Shown piece after piece: positions 18,562 through 27,566 of a DNA stretch of 64,000 nucleotides (position 1 is its first letter; each line of letters opens with the position of its first letter). The position numbers were made by a program, and so were the translations under genes. Location of the stretch: positions 1 to 64,000 of the forward strand of contig JAJDEJ010000088.1 in assembly GCA_029259815.1 (NCBI GenBank), in the 5' to 3' direction. The notes under the pieces are model-generated. The model had not been told where the DNA came from and ran no database searches. It saw only the letters and a program-made list of their open reading frames with translations. Source of the stretch: Planctomycetaceae bacterium (GTDB lineage: Bacteria > Planctomycetota > Planctomycetia > Planctomycetales > Planctomycetaceae).

Positions 18562-19260
18562 ATGCCAATTACCGATGAAGCTTTTGCCACAGCCCAGGAG
18601 CAGGAACTCGTCAACTGGGTCAAACACACGACGAGTGTCACGAGGGTGCTCTATGAGTTGGTTGAGCATTCCAAGCTGGCAGAGCCACTCTTACAGCATT
18701 TGCCCGAACGGACAGAGGCCGCTCTCGAAGTGGGAGTGGGCTGCTACGGCTTGGGATTTCTTGCTCCCCACCTCCACACGCGGTTGGGAAAGATCGACGG
18801 TCTCGATCCTCTCCCCCGACTGGAGATCGACCTGCCAGATGCTGACCTGCAACAGTACGTGGAGGCCGTCCGCAACCGGGTCAATTACATCCAGGCGCCC
18901 GGCGAGACCCTGCCATTCGAAAATGACGCTTACGATCTGGTCGCATGCATTAACGTTGTTGATCATGCCCAAGCTCCGGAAGCGATCCTCAAGGAGATTC
19001 ATCGCGTTCTCAAGCCGGGAGGACTTTTTGCCTTCTCCGTGAGCACTTTGTCGGTCTTAGGTGAGATAAAATGGAAGGCCAACAGGCGTCGGAAGCCAAA
19101 CGAATGGCTGTACCTGGCACACCCGCATACCTACCAGTGGCCTCGGGCGGATAGCATCCTCCGCAGCTTATTCTCAAAGGTCCTCTGGACCGACCGTCCC
19201 AAAACCTCGCAGCACTGGGCTGGACATGGACGCATGTCCTACTGGCTCCTGCAGAAGTAA
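18562..19260 (+). CDS. SAM-dependent methyltransferase (type 11)
   Basis: A 232-residue methyltransferase-like protein. The SAM-binding strand is EAALEVGVGCYGLGFLAPHL (about residue 50), weaker than the usual DxGxGxG but in the right place; LPFENDAYDLVACINVVDHAQAP and ILKEIHRVLKPGGLFAFSVSTL are diagnostic of Methyltransf_11. ATG 18562 is used because the upstream in-frame extension overlaps the GT4 gene and lacks a ribosome site. The substrate is presumably a sugar or sugar precursor of the locus. Confidence 0.82.
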   Translation: MPITDEAFATAQEQELVNWVKHTTSVTRVLYELVEHSKLAEPLLQHLPERTEAALEVGVGCYGLGFLAPHLHTRLGKIDGLDPLPRLEIDLPDADLQQYVEAVRNRVNYIQAPGETLPFENDAYDLVACINVVDHAQAPEAILKEIHRVLKPGGLFAFSVSTLSVLGEIKWKANRRRKPNEWLYLAHPHTYQWPRADSILRSLFSKVLWTDRPKTSQHWAGHGRMSYWLLQK

Positions 19261-19269
19261 TCGGCATCA

Positions 19270-20622
19270 ATGCAAGTTCTGTTCTTCAGCCATTACTACC
19301 CGCCTGAAGTGAACGCTCCAGCGTCGCGGACCTCAGAGCACTGCGCGCGATGGGCGGCGGCCGGTCACGACGTGACTGTCGTGACGTGTGCCCCCAACTG
19401 TCCGGATGGTGTTGTCTTCGAGGGGTACCAGAATCGGCTGCGACGACAGATCGAAGTTGTTGACGGAGTCCGGGTGGTGCGCGTGTGGACGTATGTGGCT
19501 CCCAACTCGGGGACTGCCCGACGGATCGCAAACTATGTGTCGTACATGTTGAGTGCGATCTGGACCTGCCTTTGGCTACCGCGACCCGATGTGGTCATCG
19601 CGACGTCGCCACAGTTCTTCTGCGGCTGGGCCGGGGTCTGGGCCAGTCGACTGAAGCGGTGTCCGTTCGTTCTGGAGATTCGCGACATCTGGCCGGAGTC
19701 GATTCAAGCGGTCGGGGCGATGCAGGGCGGGCCGATCGTCCGCCTGCTGGAGTGGCTTGAGCGCCGGATGTATCTCGCCGCCGATCACATCGTGGCCGTC
19801 GGTGCGGGTTACAAGGACCGCATCATCGAGAAAGTCTCCGTGTCGAATCGCGTGTCAGTCATCATGAACGGTGTCGACCTGCAGAAGTTCTCACCCGACA
19901 GCGTCGAAGGCGTTGACGAGTTTCGACGGCATTGGAAGCTTGAGGATCGATTCGTCTGTTCGTACATCGGCACCATCGGCATGGCACATGGGCTGGACGT
20001 CGTTCTAGAGGCTGCCGAGCAATTGCGGGCGGACGGACGACGGGATGTTGCCTTCCTGTTGGTCGGCGACGGGGCCAGACGGGCCGAACTCGAATCGGCA
20101 GCTGAGGAGCGTGGGCTCACCGATTGGGTCATCTTCACAGGACGTCAACCTCGGGAGATGATGCCGACAGTCCTTGCCGCGTCAGACGCCTGTCTCATCC
20201 ATCTGAAGGCGACTGAACTGTTTGGTTCGGTCATCCCCTCGAAGATCTTTGAGACGATGGCCATGGCGCGGCCCATCATCATGGGCGTCCGTGGTGAGGC
20301 ACTCGACATCGTGATGGACGCAGGAGCAGGTGTCGAAATGCAGCCCGAGTCGGCGGAATCGCTTCTGGCGTGTATTGATCATTTGATGGGAGATGATCAG
20401 GCAGTTCAGGTGATGAAGGGGGCTGCCCGGCAACATGCAGTTGATCACTTCAGCCGCGACAAGATGGCGCAGACATATCTGGAACTGTTGCATTCAGTCG
20501 CTGAGCAGTCGGAGACCGTCCCGGGAAAAAACAGCCCAAATGATGGGGTTGATGGGCCGGTTCCTGATGCGTCCAATGGCTCGGTGCTTCAGGCTTCTCC
20601 CGAAATTGTGTCCAAAGCCTGA
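19270..20622 (+). CDS. Glycosyltransferase family 4, WbuB/WcaI-like
   Basis: A 450-residue GT4 resembling the WbuB (L-fucosamine transferase) / WcaI branch: MQVLFFSHYYPPEVNAPASRT at the start, VVTCAPNCPDGVVFEGYQNR, VVRVWTYVAPN, FVLEIRDIWPESIQAVGAM and YLAADHIVAVGAGYKDRI. The donor domain has VCSYIGTIGMAHGLDVVLEAA and LIHLKATELFGSVIPSKIFETMAMARPII. Hydrophobic IANYVSYMLSAIWTCLWL may attach it to the membrane. The last 40 residues (QSETVPGKNSPNDG...) are a low-complexity tail not needed for the fold. It is directly followed by the heparinase-family gene, a frequent pairing in EPS clusters. Confidence 0.9.
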   Translation: MQVLFFSHYYPPEVNAPASRTSEHCARWAAAGHDVTVVTCAPNCPDGVVFEGYQNRLRRQIEVVDGVRVVRVWTYVAPNSGTARRIANYVSYMLSAIWTCLWLPRPDVVIATSPQFFCGWAGVWASRLKRCPFVLEIRDIWPESIQAVGAMQGGPIVRLLEWLERRMYLAADHIVAVGAGYKDRIIEKVSVSNRVSVIMNGVDLQKFSPDSVEGVDEFRRHWKLEDRFVCSYIGTIGMAHGLDVVLEAAEQLRADGRRDVAFLLVGDGARRAELESAAEERGLTDWVIFTGRQPREMMPTVLAASDACLIHLKATELFGSVIPSKIFETMAMARPIIMGVRGEALDIVMDAGAGVEMQPESAESLLACIDHLMGDDQAVQVMKGAARQHAVDHFSRDKMAQTYLELLHSVAEQSETVPGKNSPNDGVDGPVPDASNGSVLQASPEIVSKA

Positions 20623-20640
20623 CTCTGGCAGGATTTCCTG

Positions 20641-22533
20641 ATGCAATGGCCCCGATGGTGGTACCTTCGTCAGCACCACCGTGCGTCGCAGATCGGCTGG
20701 CGCGTTGCTTCGATTGCACAGCGAAAACTCTTTCCGCTGCTGCCTCACTCGTGGTACACCAACGTTGATGAAGCGTCCATAGTGCGGCGTGAGAACGTGG
20801 GCTTCGAAGCCATCGTGTCGAGGCAACTGCGGCTGCGTGAGGAGGGAGGCAACGAAACCGCCAGCGGCTTGCTTGCCGGGGACTTCGAATTCCTGAACGT
20901 GCGACGGCGACTCCCATCGCCCATCGACTGGCAGGTGACGTCCGTTGAGCCGGTGTCTCATCTGTGGCGATTTCATCTGCACTATCAGGAGTTTCTGCTC
21001 GATCTCCTGCAGGCGTCTCGCAATCCTGAAGACACGACGCCGAGCGAACACCTCTGGGCCGTTGTCTCCGACTGGATCGAGAACAATTCGCTCGACCGCC
21101 CCGGAGCGCTGAGCGATGCGTGGCATCCCTTCTGTCTCTCGCAGCGCATCGCCGTCTGGTTGATGGTCTGGCAGGCGATCGATCCGCCAGAAGACTTGCG
21201 AAGCCGATTCGTCGCGAGTCTTGAGTCGCAGATTCGATATCTAGAACGACACCTCGAATGGGACCTGCGCGGGAATCATCTTCTGGAAAACCTCCGCACA
21301 CTGACCATGGCAGGGGCGTTCTTTGAGGGCCCGACTGCTGAACGCCGTCTCGATGTGGCGGAACGCTGGATTCGGGAGCAGTTGGCCGAACAGATCCTGG
21401 CCAGCGGTGAGCACTTCGAGCGCACGCCCATGTATCACGTGCAGATGCTGAGTGCAGTCCTGGATGTCAGAGATGCAGTGCACGCGATTCGCCCCGAATT
21501 GGCGGTGACGTGCCAGAATGTCGCCCAGAGAATGTCGACGTTTCTGTCGAGTCTCCTTCACCCGGATGGCCGCATCCCGTTACTGGCAGACTCCGCGTTT
21601 GGTGAGACGCCCAATGTCGAGGTGTTGCTGGCAGATGTTAAGAACGATGTGGACGGACGGCCGCGAGATGATGGTGACAGTGAGCAGACGATCAGTGAAT
21701 ACTGGACGTGGCGGGACGGTGGCGACTTTGTGCTGGTGGACGCCGGGCCGGTGGGGTCCGATGAACTCCCGGCTCATGCACACTGCGATTTGTTGACCAT
21801 CGAAGCCTCGATCGATGACCAGCGTGTGTTCGTCGACAGTGGCGTCCACGATTACGGTGACGGCGAGATGCGACAGTATTGCCGATCGACGGCCGCCCAC
21901 AATGTGCTGCAGGTCGATGGGGTCGAGCAGTGTGACATGTGGTCGAGATTTCGTCTGGGTTATCGTGGACATCCGTCGCGATTAGAGCACGGTCAGACAG
22001 GACCGTTCTCGTGGTGCCGGGCGACCCACAATGCCTACCGACGAATCGGCGTGCCTGTTGTCGGTCGTTGGCTGGCGTGTCACACTGGAAGACCGTGGAT
22101 TTGTGTTGACTGGGCAGACGGCACGGGATCACATGAGCTGACAACGAGACTCCACTTGGCACCGGATGTGGCCGTCACGCTGGAGTCACCGCAGATGGCC
22201 TGTCTGCATGTTGGGGAGCGGACGTTGCAGGTGCAGTCACTCACGACGGCAGAATTCTCGATCGAGAAGGGGTGGCATTGTCCGGATTTCAGCGTGCGCA
22301 GGCAGACGTGTGTGCTGAAACTGACATCGACTTGTCAGCTACCGGCTTGTCTCGGTTGGATCGTGCAGGACATCGAGAGTCGTGGGGGAGTGTCAATCCA
22401 GACCGATCCAGATGGAAGCTGCACTGTGCAGTGGCGTGACGGTCGCGAGAAGATCACGTGGAATGTGACAGCCGCCCGTGTTGAGAGTGATCTTCTGTCG
22501 AATGAGCGAGCGGAACAACGAAAGAAACAGTGA
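20641..22533 (+). CDS. Heparinase II/III family protein
   Basis: A 630-residue protein with the two-part architecture of the heparinase II/III family: an alpha/alpha toroid (about residues 60-330, including LRGNHLLENLRTL and FERTPMYHVQML) and a beta-sandwich domain (about 360-600) with the conserved HAHCDLLTIEAS and RQYCRSTAAHNVLQVDG segments, whose His and Tyr/Arg residues in the family line the lyase site. Members cleave uronic-acid-containing glycans by beta-elimination; copies in EPS loci often trim or modify the product. No signal peptide is evident (start MQWPRWWYLRQHHRAS), which is odd for a polysaccharide lyase. Activity is therefore inferred. Confidence 0.85.
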   Translation: MQWPRWWYLRQHHRASQIGWRVASIAQRKLFPLLPHSWYTNVDEASIVRRENVGFEAIVSRQLRLREEGGNETASGLLAGDFEFLNVRRRLPSPIDWQVTSVEPVSHLWRFHLHYQEFLLDLLQASRNPEDTTPSEHLWAVVSDWIENNSLDRPGALSDAWHPFCLSQRIAVWLMVWQAIDPPEDLRSRFVASLESQIRYLERHLEWDLRGNHLLENLRTLTMAGAFFEGPTAERRLDVAERWIREQLAEQILASGEHFERTPMYHVQMLSAVLDVRDAVHAIRPELAVTCQNVAQRMSTFLSSLLHPDGRIPLLADSAFGETPNVEVLLADVKNDVDGRPRDDGDSEQTISEYWTWRDGGDFVLVDAGPVGSDELPAHAHCDLLTIEASIDDQRVFVDSGVHDYGDGEMRQYCRSTAAHNVLQVDGVEQCDMWSRFRLGYRGHPSRLEHGQTGPFSWCRATHNAYRRIGVPVVGRWLACHTGRPWICVDWADGTGSHELTTRLHLAPDVAVTLESPQMACLHVGERTLQVQSLTTAEFSIEKGWHCPDFSVRRQTCVLKLTSTCQLPACLGWIVQDIESRGGVSIQTDPDGSCTVQWRDGREKITWNVTAARVESDLLSNERAEQRKKQ

Positions 22534-22540
22534 CTGACGC

Positions 22541-23284
22541 ATGACTCTGGATCATACACACTCAGTTGAGCAGCCATCCTCACTCTCCCGCAAGCGATGG
22601 AGGCGGCGATTGCTGTTTGGCCTGTTCATGCTGGCGGTGGTGACTCACTCGTGGTGGTTGCGAGCGATCGGAGAGTTCCTGGTCGCTGAAAAACCGGCCT
22701 CGCCAGCGGACGTTGTGCTCGTGTTGGGGGGAGACCATCGTTTGCAAAAGGCTGCTGAGCTCATTGCTGATCATTCGGTGTCGGAAGTTTGGCTGGTTGA
22801 GCTGGAGCCGAGCTACGCCGTTGAAGCGGGAATTCTGGCAGCCGATCACGACGTCGCAGTCGAGCAGTTGGTCTCGATGAGCGTACCACCATCGCAGATT
22901 CAGATCCTCAGTGGTCGAGCACGTGAGTACGAAGATGCGGCCTCTTTCGTCGCGGAGGAATTGTCAAAATTGCCTGAGACCAGGGTGCTTATTCTGTACG
23001 AACGTCAGGACGGTCGAAATATCCGGCTTGTCTTTTCTGAACTGTTGAGTGACTCGCAGTTTGCCCACCTCAGTCTGCTTGGACTTCCCGATGACGAGTA
23101 TGACGAACGCAACTGGTGGCGCTCTCGCACGGGGTGGAAGGAGACCTTTACTGCGATCAGCGATCTGGCATTCACCATGATCATGGGCGTCGAGCGAAAT
23201 CAGGACCGGTGGACATGGGACCCTGACGCGTACGAACGTGAGTTGATCTCCCAATTTGGGGAGGCAGGATGTCACGTCGAGTGA
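22541..23284 (+). CDS. DUF218 (YdcF/ElyC-like) membrane protein, first of a tandem pair
   Basis: A 247-residue protein with one N-terminal transmembrane helix (LLFGLFMLAVVTHSWWL, about residues 25-42) and a periplasmic-side alpha/beta domain beginning PADVVLVLGGDHRLQKAAELI, the DUF218 opening. The later conserved Arg/His stretch of this family is degenerate here: VLILYERQDGRNIRLVFSEL replaces the usual ITSxxHxxRA. DUF218 proteins include ElyC and SanA, linked to lipid-carrier and envelope polysaccharide metabolism. It overlaps the second DUF218 gene by 16 bases and shares the pattern 'NWW..R.G' with it, so the two are diverged duplicates. Confidence 0.72.
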   Translation: MTLDHTHSVEQPSSLSRKRWRRRLLFGLFMLAVVTHSWWLRAIGEFLVAEKPASPADVVLVLGGDHRLQKAAELIADHSVSEVWLVELEPSYAVEAGILAADHDVAVEQLVSMSVPPSQIQILSGRAREYEDAASFVAEELSKLPETRVLILYERQDGRNIRLVFSELLSDSQFAHLSLLGLPDDEYDERNWWRSRTGWKETFTAISDLAFTMIMGVERNQDRWTWDPDAYERELISQFGEAGCHVE

Positions 23285-23982
23285 AGAGGACTGGGGTGTT
23301 ACTGGCAGTGGTCCTGCTTTGTCTGGCGGGAGTCTTCAATCGTGAGGCGATGCTGCCTGGTTTGAGCAGCTGGCTCAATGTGGGAGAGTCTCCTGATTGT
23401 GCGGATCATGTGCTGATTCTGCCCGGCGATGAGACATTCCGACCGCTCGTTGGTGCCGCCTTGGTGAACGCGAGATTGGTACGAGATGTGCTGGTTCCCG
23501 TGACCAGAGTGTCAGCGGATGAAAAAGACGGGATTTCCCTCCCAACAAGTGAGGTCGTCCGTCGCATTCTGGTGCAGCGTGGAATTCCGGACGAGAAGAT
23601 CGTATCCTTAGAAGGGGCAAGCCGCACAACTTTTGACGATGCCAGTGCCTTGGCAACCTATTTGGAATCAAGGCCCCTAAACACCGTCATTGTCATTACC
23701 AATTCATTCCATACACGACGGACACGCTATATTTTCCGACAGGTTCTGGGGCCGAAAGCAGAACGATTACGGTTCGTTGCCGCCCCGAATCCCGGATTTG
23801 CCGACGATAACTGGTGGCAGCAGCGGTCCGGGATGCGGATCATACTGTCAGAAAACCTCAAACTGGCGTTTTACTACTTCAGATACGGCAATGGGTGGAT
23901 GTGGGTCGTTGGTGGCGGCGTGATTGGGGCAATCAGCTTGATCGCGCAGAGTTGGCGGAAGAGCAAACAAGCCATCGGGTGA
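23269..23982 (+). CDS. DUF218 (YdcF/ElyC-like) membrane protein, second of the pair
   Basis: A 237-residue protein with an N-terminal signal-anchor (TGVLLAVVLLCLAGVF) and a second hydrophobic segment at the C-terminus (WMWVVGGGVIGAISLIAQ). The DUF218 core is better preserved than in its upstream neighbour: ADHVLILPGDETFRPLVGAALV, EGASRTTFDDASALATYL and VIVITNSFHTRRTRYIFRQVLG, where Thr-Asn-Ser-Phe-His-Thr-Arg-Arg matches the family signature. A role in recycling or modifying an undecaprenyl-linked intermediate of the glycan pathway is an inference from ElyC-like proteins and position. Confidence 0.8.
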   Translation: MSRRVKRTGVLLAVVLLCLAGVFNREAMLPGLSSWLNVGESPDCADHVLILPGDETFRPLVGAALVNARLVRDVLVPVTRVSADEKDGISLPTSEVVRRILVQRGIPDEKIVSLEGASRTTFDDASALATYLESRPLNTVIVITNSFHTRRTRYIFRQVLGPKAERLRFVAAPNPGFADDNWWQQRSGMRIILSENLKLAFYYFRYGNGWMWVVGGGVIGAISLIAQSWRKSKQAIG

Positions 23983-24064
23983 ATAGCGAAAACACGAGAT
24001 CGAAACCTGCGGCGACAACCTTTCGTTCACCTTGAAGGGGCGTGCCGCGATGTGAGAATGGTGC

Positions 24065-24108
24065 CTCGGAATTCTCCGAGCATGAAATCAGCGACTCTCT
24101 CTCTCTGA
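24065..24108. other. Leader of the BY-kinase gene: short hairpin and CT-rich run
   Basis: The 139-base gap before the tyrosine-kinase gene holds a perfect 6-bp stem CTCGGA/TCCGAG with loop ATTC at 24065-24080, then a CT dinucleotide run near 24096-24107. No T-tract follows, so an intrinsic terminator is not supported; a regulatory or mRNA-processing role is possible but unproven. Confidence 0.3.
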
Positions 24109-24121
24109 GGCTGTCGAATTT

Positions 24122-26461
24122 ATGGTGGCGATTGAACAACACGATGCCTCCCGCGCGATGATGATGGAGGACATGAACGATCAGGGATTCGACTTCGTCG
24201 GATTCCTGATGCGCCGCAAATGGCTGATCATCTTTGGGTTGGTCTCCGGTTTGTCATTCGGATACATGTACTTCATCCGACAGCCGGAGGTGTTCCAGTC
24301 AAAAGGACAGATGGTCGTCGTCAAACAGATGGCTCAGCGGCCCATCGCAGGCGGACAACAAGTCGACTATTCGGTGGCACGACAGAACCATCTTGCGACG
24401 GATACTTATCTGATCCGCAGTCCGGAAATCATCCGGCCGGCGATCGAGGACAACAATCTCAGTGAACTCCCCACGTTGGCACGATCGAGCAGCCCGGTTG
24501 ATGCGGTCATCGGTGGCTTAACGGTCAACCAGATTGACGAGACCGCGAATATCCTCGAGGTTCGCTTCTCGGGAGCTCATCCCGATGATTGCGGAAAGAT
24601 CATCAATGCGGTGATGCGCAGCTATCGGGCCTACCTGGAAAAGGCGTACAAGAACGTCAACCAGGAGACCATACAGCTGCTGACCAGCGCTCGCGATGAC
24701 CTCCTCGTCGATCTCAAAGACGCCGAAGAGAAACGAGCCCGGCTTCAGCAGGAGGGCAAGTTGCTGATGGAGGGCGACGAGACGATCAATCAGCACGAAC
24801 TCCATGTCAATCAACTCGATACACAGATTGCCGAGTTTAAGATTGTCGAGCGGACCATTGAGAGTGAACTGGAATCCATCAACAAGGCGATGCAGCAGAA
24901 CAAGAGCCGTGAGGCCATCCTGCTGATGGTGCAAAAGTCCCTTGATGCAGAGGGGAATGACGCATCAGGCGGGGCTGTTGCCTCGCTGGCCCGCGAACTC
25001 TTCCCGTTGCTCGTGAAAGAGGCCGATCTGTTGCAGAGTCACGGCCCCGAGCATCCGGATGTCCTCAGCATCCGACGGCAGATCGCGATGACGCGGAGTT
25101 TTCTGCAAGAGGAGTTAGGAACTAAGCAGAGTGGCACGACACCGAAAGCCGATTTCCTGACGGTCTATGTCCAGTCGCAACAATTAGAACTTGATGCGAC
25201 CAGAGACAAAATTGAGTACTTACGGGTCCTGCAAAGTGAGGAAAAGGCCTTGGCTCAAACATTGGCCGCGACGAAGAACGAGGATCGAAAACTTTCCCGA
25301 GAAATCGAACGAACAGACATTCTCTACCAAGGCATCGTGGCCAAATTGAAAGACAGCGTGCTGGGGGAAGACTCGGGCGGATATCACGCAGAGGTGTTCA
25401 AGGCTGCAGGCCGTGGGTATCAGATTGCGCCCAACGTGACCAAGATCCTCACCATGGGTGGCATCATTGGCATGCTGGCCGGACTGCTGCTGGGATATGC
25501 CGTCGAAGCCGCTGACCAGAGCTTCAAGAGCCCCGAGGAGATCAGCCATCTGCTGAACCTGCAGATCATCGGGCACAGTCCACTCATCACAGCGTCACAA
25601 CGTCCGAAAGATGGGAGTGTCGACATTTCGGTCGACCCATCACTGGTGACCTACTACCGGCCCAAGTCGCGTGCGGCTGAGGCATTCCGAGCGATTCGCA
25701 CCGCCCTTTACTTCAGCACACGAGGTGCCCATCACAAGGTCATTCAGGTCACGAGTCCCAATCCGGGCGACGGCAAGTCGACGCTGACGTCCAACGTGGC
25801 CGTGACCATTGCCCAATCGGGGAAGAAGGTTTTGCTCATCGACGCGGACTTCCGCAGACCGCGTGTGCACAAACTGTTCGGTCTCAAAAGTGACGTCGGC
25901 ATGTCATCCGCCATCGCGGGCGAAGTCGACATCATGGATGCCATCCAGTCAACGCCCGTCGCAAACCTCGACTGTCTGGCATGCGGACCGCGTCCGGACA
26001 ACCCGTCAGAACTACTCACTCAGGCGAGATTCGAGGAGTTGTTGAATATCCTCCGCGAGAAGTACGACTTTGTTCTGGTCGACACGCCACCTGTCCTGGC
26101 AGTGACTGATCCGAGTGCAGTCGCCCCACGGGTCGATGGCGTGCTCCTGTGTATCCGGGTGAATAACAAATCACGTTTGGATGCCGTGCGTGCAACCGAA
26201 TTGCTGACCCAAATTGATGCCAACATCCTTGGCATCGTCGTGAACGGCATCGACGCCGTCACTCGCAGCAAGTATGCCTACGGAAGTCGAGGCAACTATC
26301 GTCCGGGCCATATGTACGGCTACGGTTATGGATACGGTTACGGTTACGGATACGGCGGAAGCGACGGTGCAAACGCATCGCACAACAAGTACTTCGCAGA
26401 TGATCGCGAGCCTGCGAGTCCTTCAGGTAACGGACCGCGTCGGCAACGAGCTCCCTCTTAA
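24122..26461 (+). CDS. Polysaccharide co-polymerase / tyrosine autokinase (Wzz + BY-kinase)
   Basis: A 779-residue protein that should control chain length and export of the glycan. Order: cytosolic leader, TM1 at about 30-53 (RKWLIIFGLVSGLSFGYMYF), Wzz-type periplasmic domain with coiled coils (about 190-260 and 330-410), TM2 at about 440-460 (MGGIIGMLAGLLLGYAVEAA), then a cytosolic BY-kinase with Walker A in SPNPGDGKST (about 545), Walker A' VLLIDADFRRPR (about 570) and Walker B FVLVDTPPV (about 650). The C-terminus has a tyrosine cluster made mainly of a run of seven Tyr-Gly pairs after HM, the presumed autophosphorylation site. ATG 24122 is used; ATGs at 24158-24164 are alternatives. The gene ends the + strand glycan locus. 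Confidence 0.93.
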   Translation: MVAIEQHDASRAMMMEDMNDQGFDFVGFLMRRKWLIIFGLVSGLSFGYMYFIRQPEVFQSKGQMVVVKQMAQRPIAGGQQVDYSVARQNHLATDTYLIRSPEIIRPAIEDNNLSELPTLARSSSPVDAVIGGLTVNQIDETANILEVRFSGAHPDDCGKIINAVMRSYRAYLEKAYKNVNQETIQLLTSARDDLLVDLKDAEEKRARLQQEGKLLMEGDETINQHELHVNQLDTQIAEFKIVERTIESELESINKAMQQNKSREAILLMVQKSLDAEGNDASGGAVASLARELFPLLVKEADLLQSHGPEHPDVLSIRRQIAMTRSFLQEELGTKQSGTTPKADFLTVYVQSQQLELDATRDKIEYLRVLQSEEKALAQTLAATKNEDRKLSREIERTDILYQGIVAKLKDSVLGEDSGGYHAEVFKAAGRGYQIAPNVTKILTMGGIIGMLAGLLLGYAVEAADQSFKSPEEISHLLNLQIIGHSPLITASQRPKDGSVDISVDPSLVTYYRPKSRAAEAFRAIRTALYFSTRGAHHKVIQVTSPNPGDGKSTLTSNVAVTIAQSGKKVLLIDADFRRPRVHKLFGLKSDVGMSSAIAGEVDIMDAIQSTPVANLDCLACGPRPDNPSELLTQARFEELLNILREKYDFVLVDTPPVLAVTDPSAVAPRVDGVLLCIRVNNKSRLDAVRATELLTQIDANILGIVVNGIDAVTRSKYAYGSRGNYRPGHMYGYGYGYGYGYGYGGSDGANASHNKYFADDREPASPSGNGPRRQRAPS

Positions 26462-26526
26462 CGCAGCACCGTTTCGGTGACGAGGCCGATGCGAGTTGCG
26501 ACCCAGTGGCGAGTGTCAACACCGTC

Positions 26527-27534
26527 TCATGTCGCCTTCGGCGCAAGTCGCGTGATCCGCACGTGACCATCGTGATGGGCAGTCGCCACCTGCAAGCCAT
26601 CTGGGTGCACATCCATGTCCCGGACATTGCTGGGCAGCTTGAGCTTGTGGTACTGGCTCGCTTGCTCCATCTTCCAGAAGAGAAGTGCCCCTTCCGTCCC
26701 CGATGTGGCACCGATGAGCGATCCGTCCGCGAGCCAGTCGAGCCTCCAGATCATGCTCCGTTCGATGCCTTCGGTGGTGTGCTTCTGTTTGACCTCCTGA
26801 GACTCCCAGTCGAACACGAGCACCAACGCCTTGTTGACCCCAGCGAACGGATTGGTGGCTTCGTGAAGTCCGCCGGCTGCGAGGAATTTGCCATCCGGGC
26901 TGACGGACATCGCTCGCACTCCACCGTAGTTCACCTTCTGCCCACCGTTGTAGGAGTGCAGTGGTTTGGCGTCAAATGTGCGGATCTCTTTGCCGGTTTC
27001 GACCTCCCACTGCTTGATGACACCCATCAAGTCGCCGCTCAGCAGGAACTCACCGGACGGATGGAACGCAACACTGTAAATGTGCCCCTCGTGACCAGAC
27101 AGTTCACGGACCAGCGATCCATCCTCTGCATTCCACAGCCGGACGGTGTTGTCGTTGCCTCCTGTGGCGATGAGCGCCCCATCCGGACTGGCAGCCATCG
27201 ACCGCACCCATCCTTTGTGAGCTTCGACCGATCGCACGGGCGTCGGCGATTCGGCAGCCGTCTCCCACCACGTGATTTTCCCGTCACATGCTCCGCTGAC
27301 GGCTTGCGCCCCGTCCTTGGTGAAGGCCAGTGACCACACCCACGTCACATGGCCGCCGGTCAAATCGGCCTTGGCCCCATCTGTGAGTTGGAACCGGCTG
27401 ACGACTGCATCCTCAGAGCCGCCGAAGACGTATCTCCCCTGCGGGTCGATGCGGCATGCGTTCATCGGTCGCCCGTGCTTCCACTCGGAAACCACGTGAG
27501 CCTGTGTCGGGTCAAGTTCAGCAGGTGCAGACAT
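26527..27534 (-). CDS. WD40 repeat protein
   Basis: A 335-residue beta-propeller with about six or seven WD repeats. The clearest are WVWSLAFTKDGAQAVSGACDGKITWWE, WVRSMAASPDGALIATGGNDNTVRLWN (the best WD signature, with GGxD and LWN) and IYSVAFHPSGEFLLSGDLMGVIKQWE; outer blades are more divergent. There is no signal peptide, so it should be cytosolic. It lies 32 bases downstream of the DUF1501 gene on the same strand and probably forms an operon with it and with the DUF1549/DUF1553 gene; such trios are common in planctomycetes. The propeller probably serves as a protein-binding scaffold; its partner is unknown. Its 3' end converges with the kinase gene across 65 bases without a clear terminator. 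Confidence 0.88.
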   Translation of the reverse strand: MSAPAELDPTQAHVVSEWKHGRPMNACRIDPQGRYVFGGSEDAVVSRFQLTDGAKADLTGGHVTWVWSLAFTKDGAQAVSGACDGKITWWETAAESPTPVRSVEAHKGWVRSMAASPDGALIATGGNDNTVRLWNAEDGSLVRELSGHEGHIYSVAFHPSGEFLLSGDLMGVIKQWEVETGKEIRTFDAKPLHSYNGGQKVNYGGVRAMSVSPDGKFLAAGGLHEATNPFAGVNKALVLVFDWESQEVKQKHTTEGIERSMIWRLDWLADGSLIGATSGTEGALLFWKMEQASQYHKLKLPSNVRDMDVHPDGLQVATAHHDGHVRITRLAPKAT

Positions 27535-27566
27535 GTTTGATCAGCCGTTGCTGGATAAGGTCTGGA

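Noticed and set aside
26506-27333. A long open frame on the + strand opposite the WD40 gene
   Set aside because: It is the antisense shadow of a clear WD40 protein; its translation shows no domain and lacks a ribosome site.
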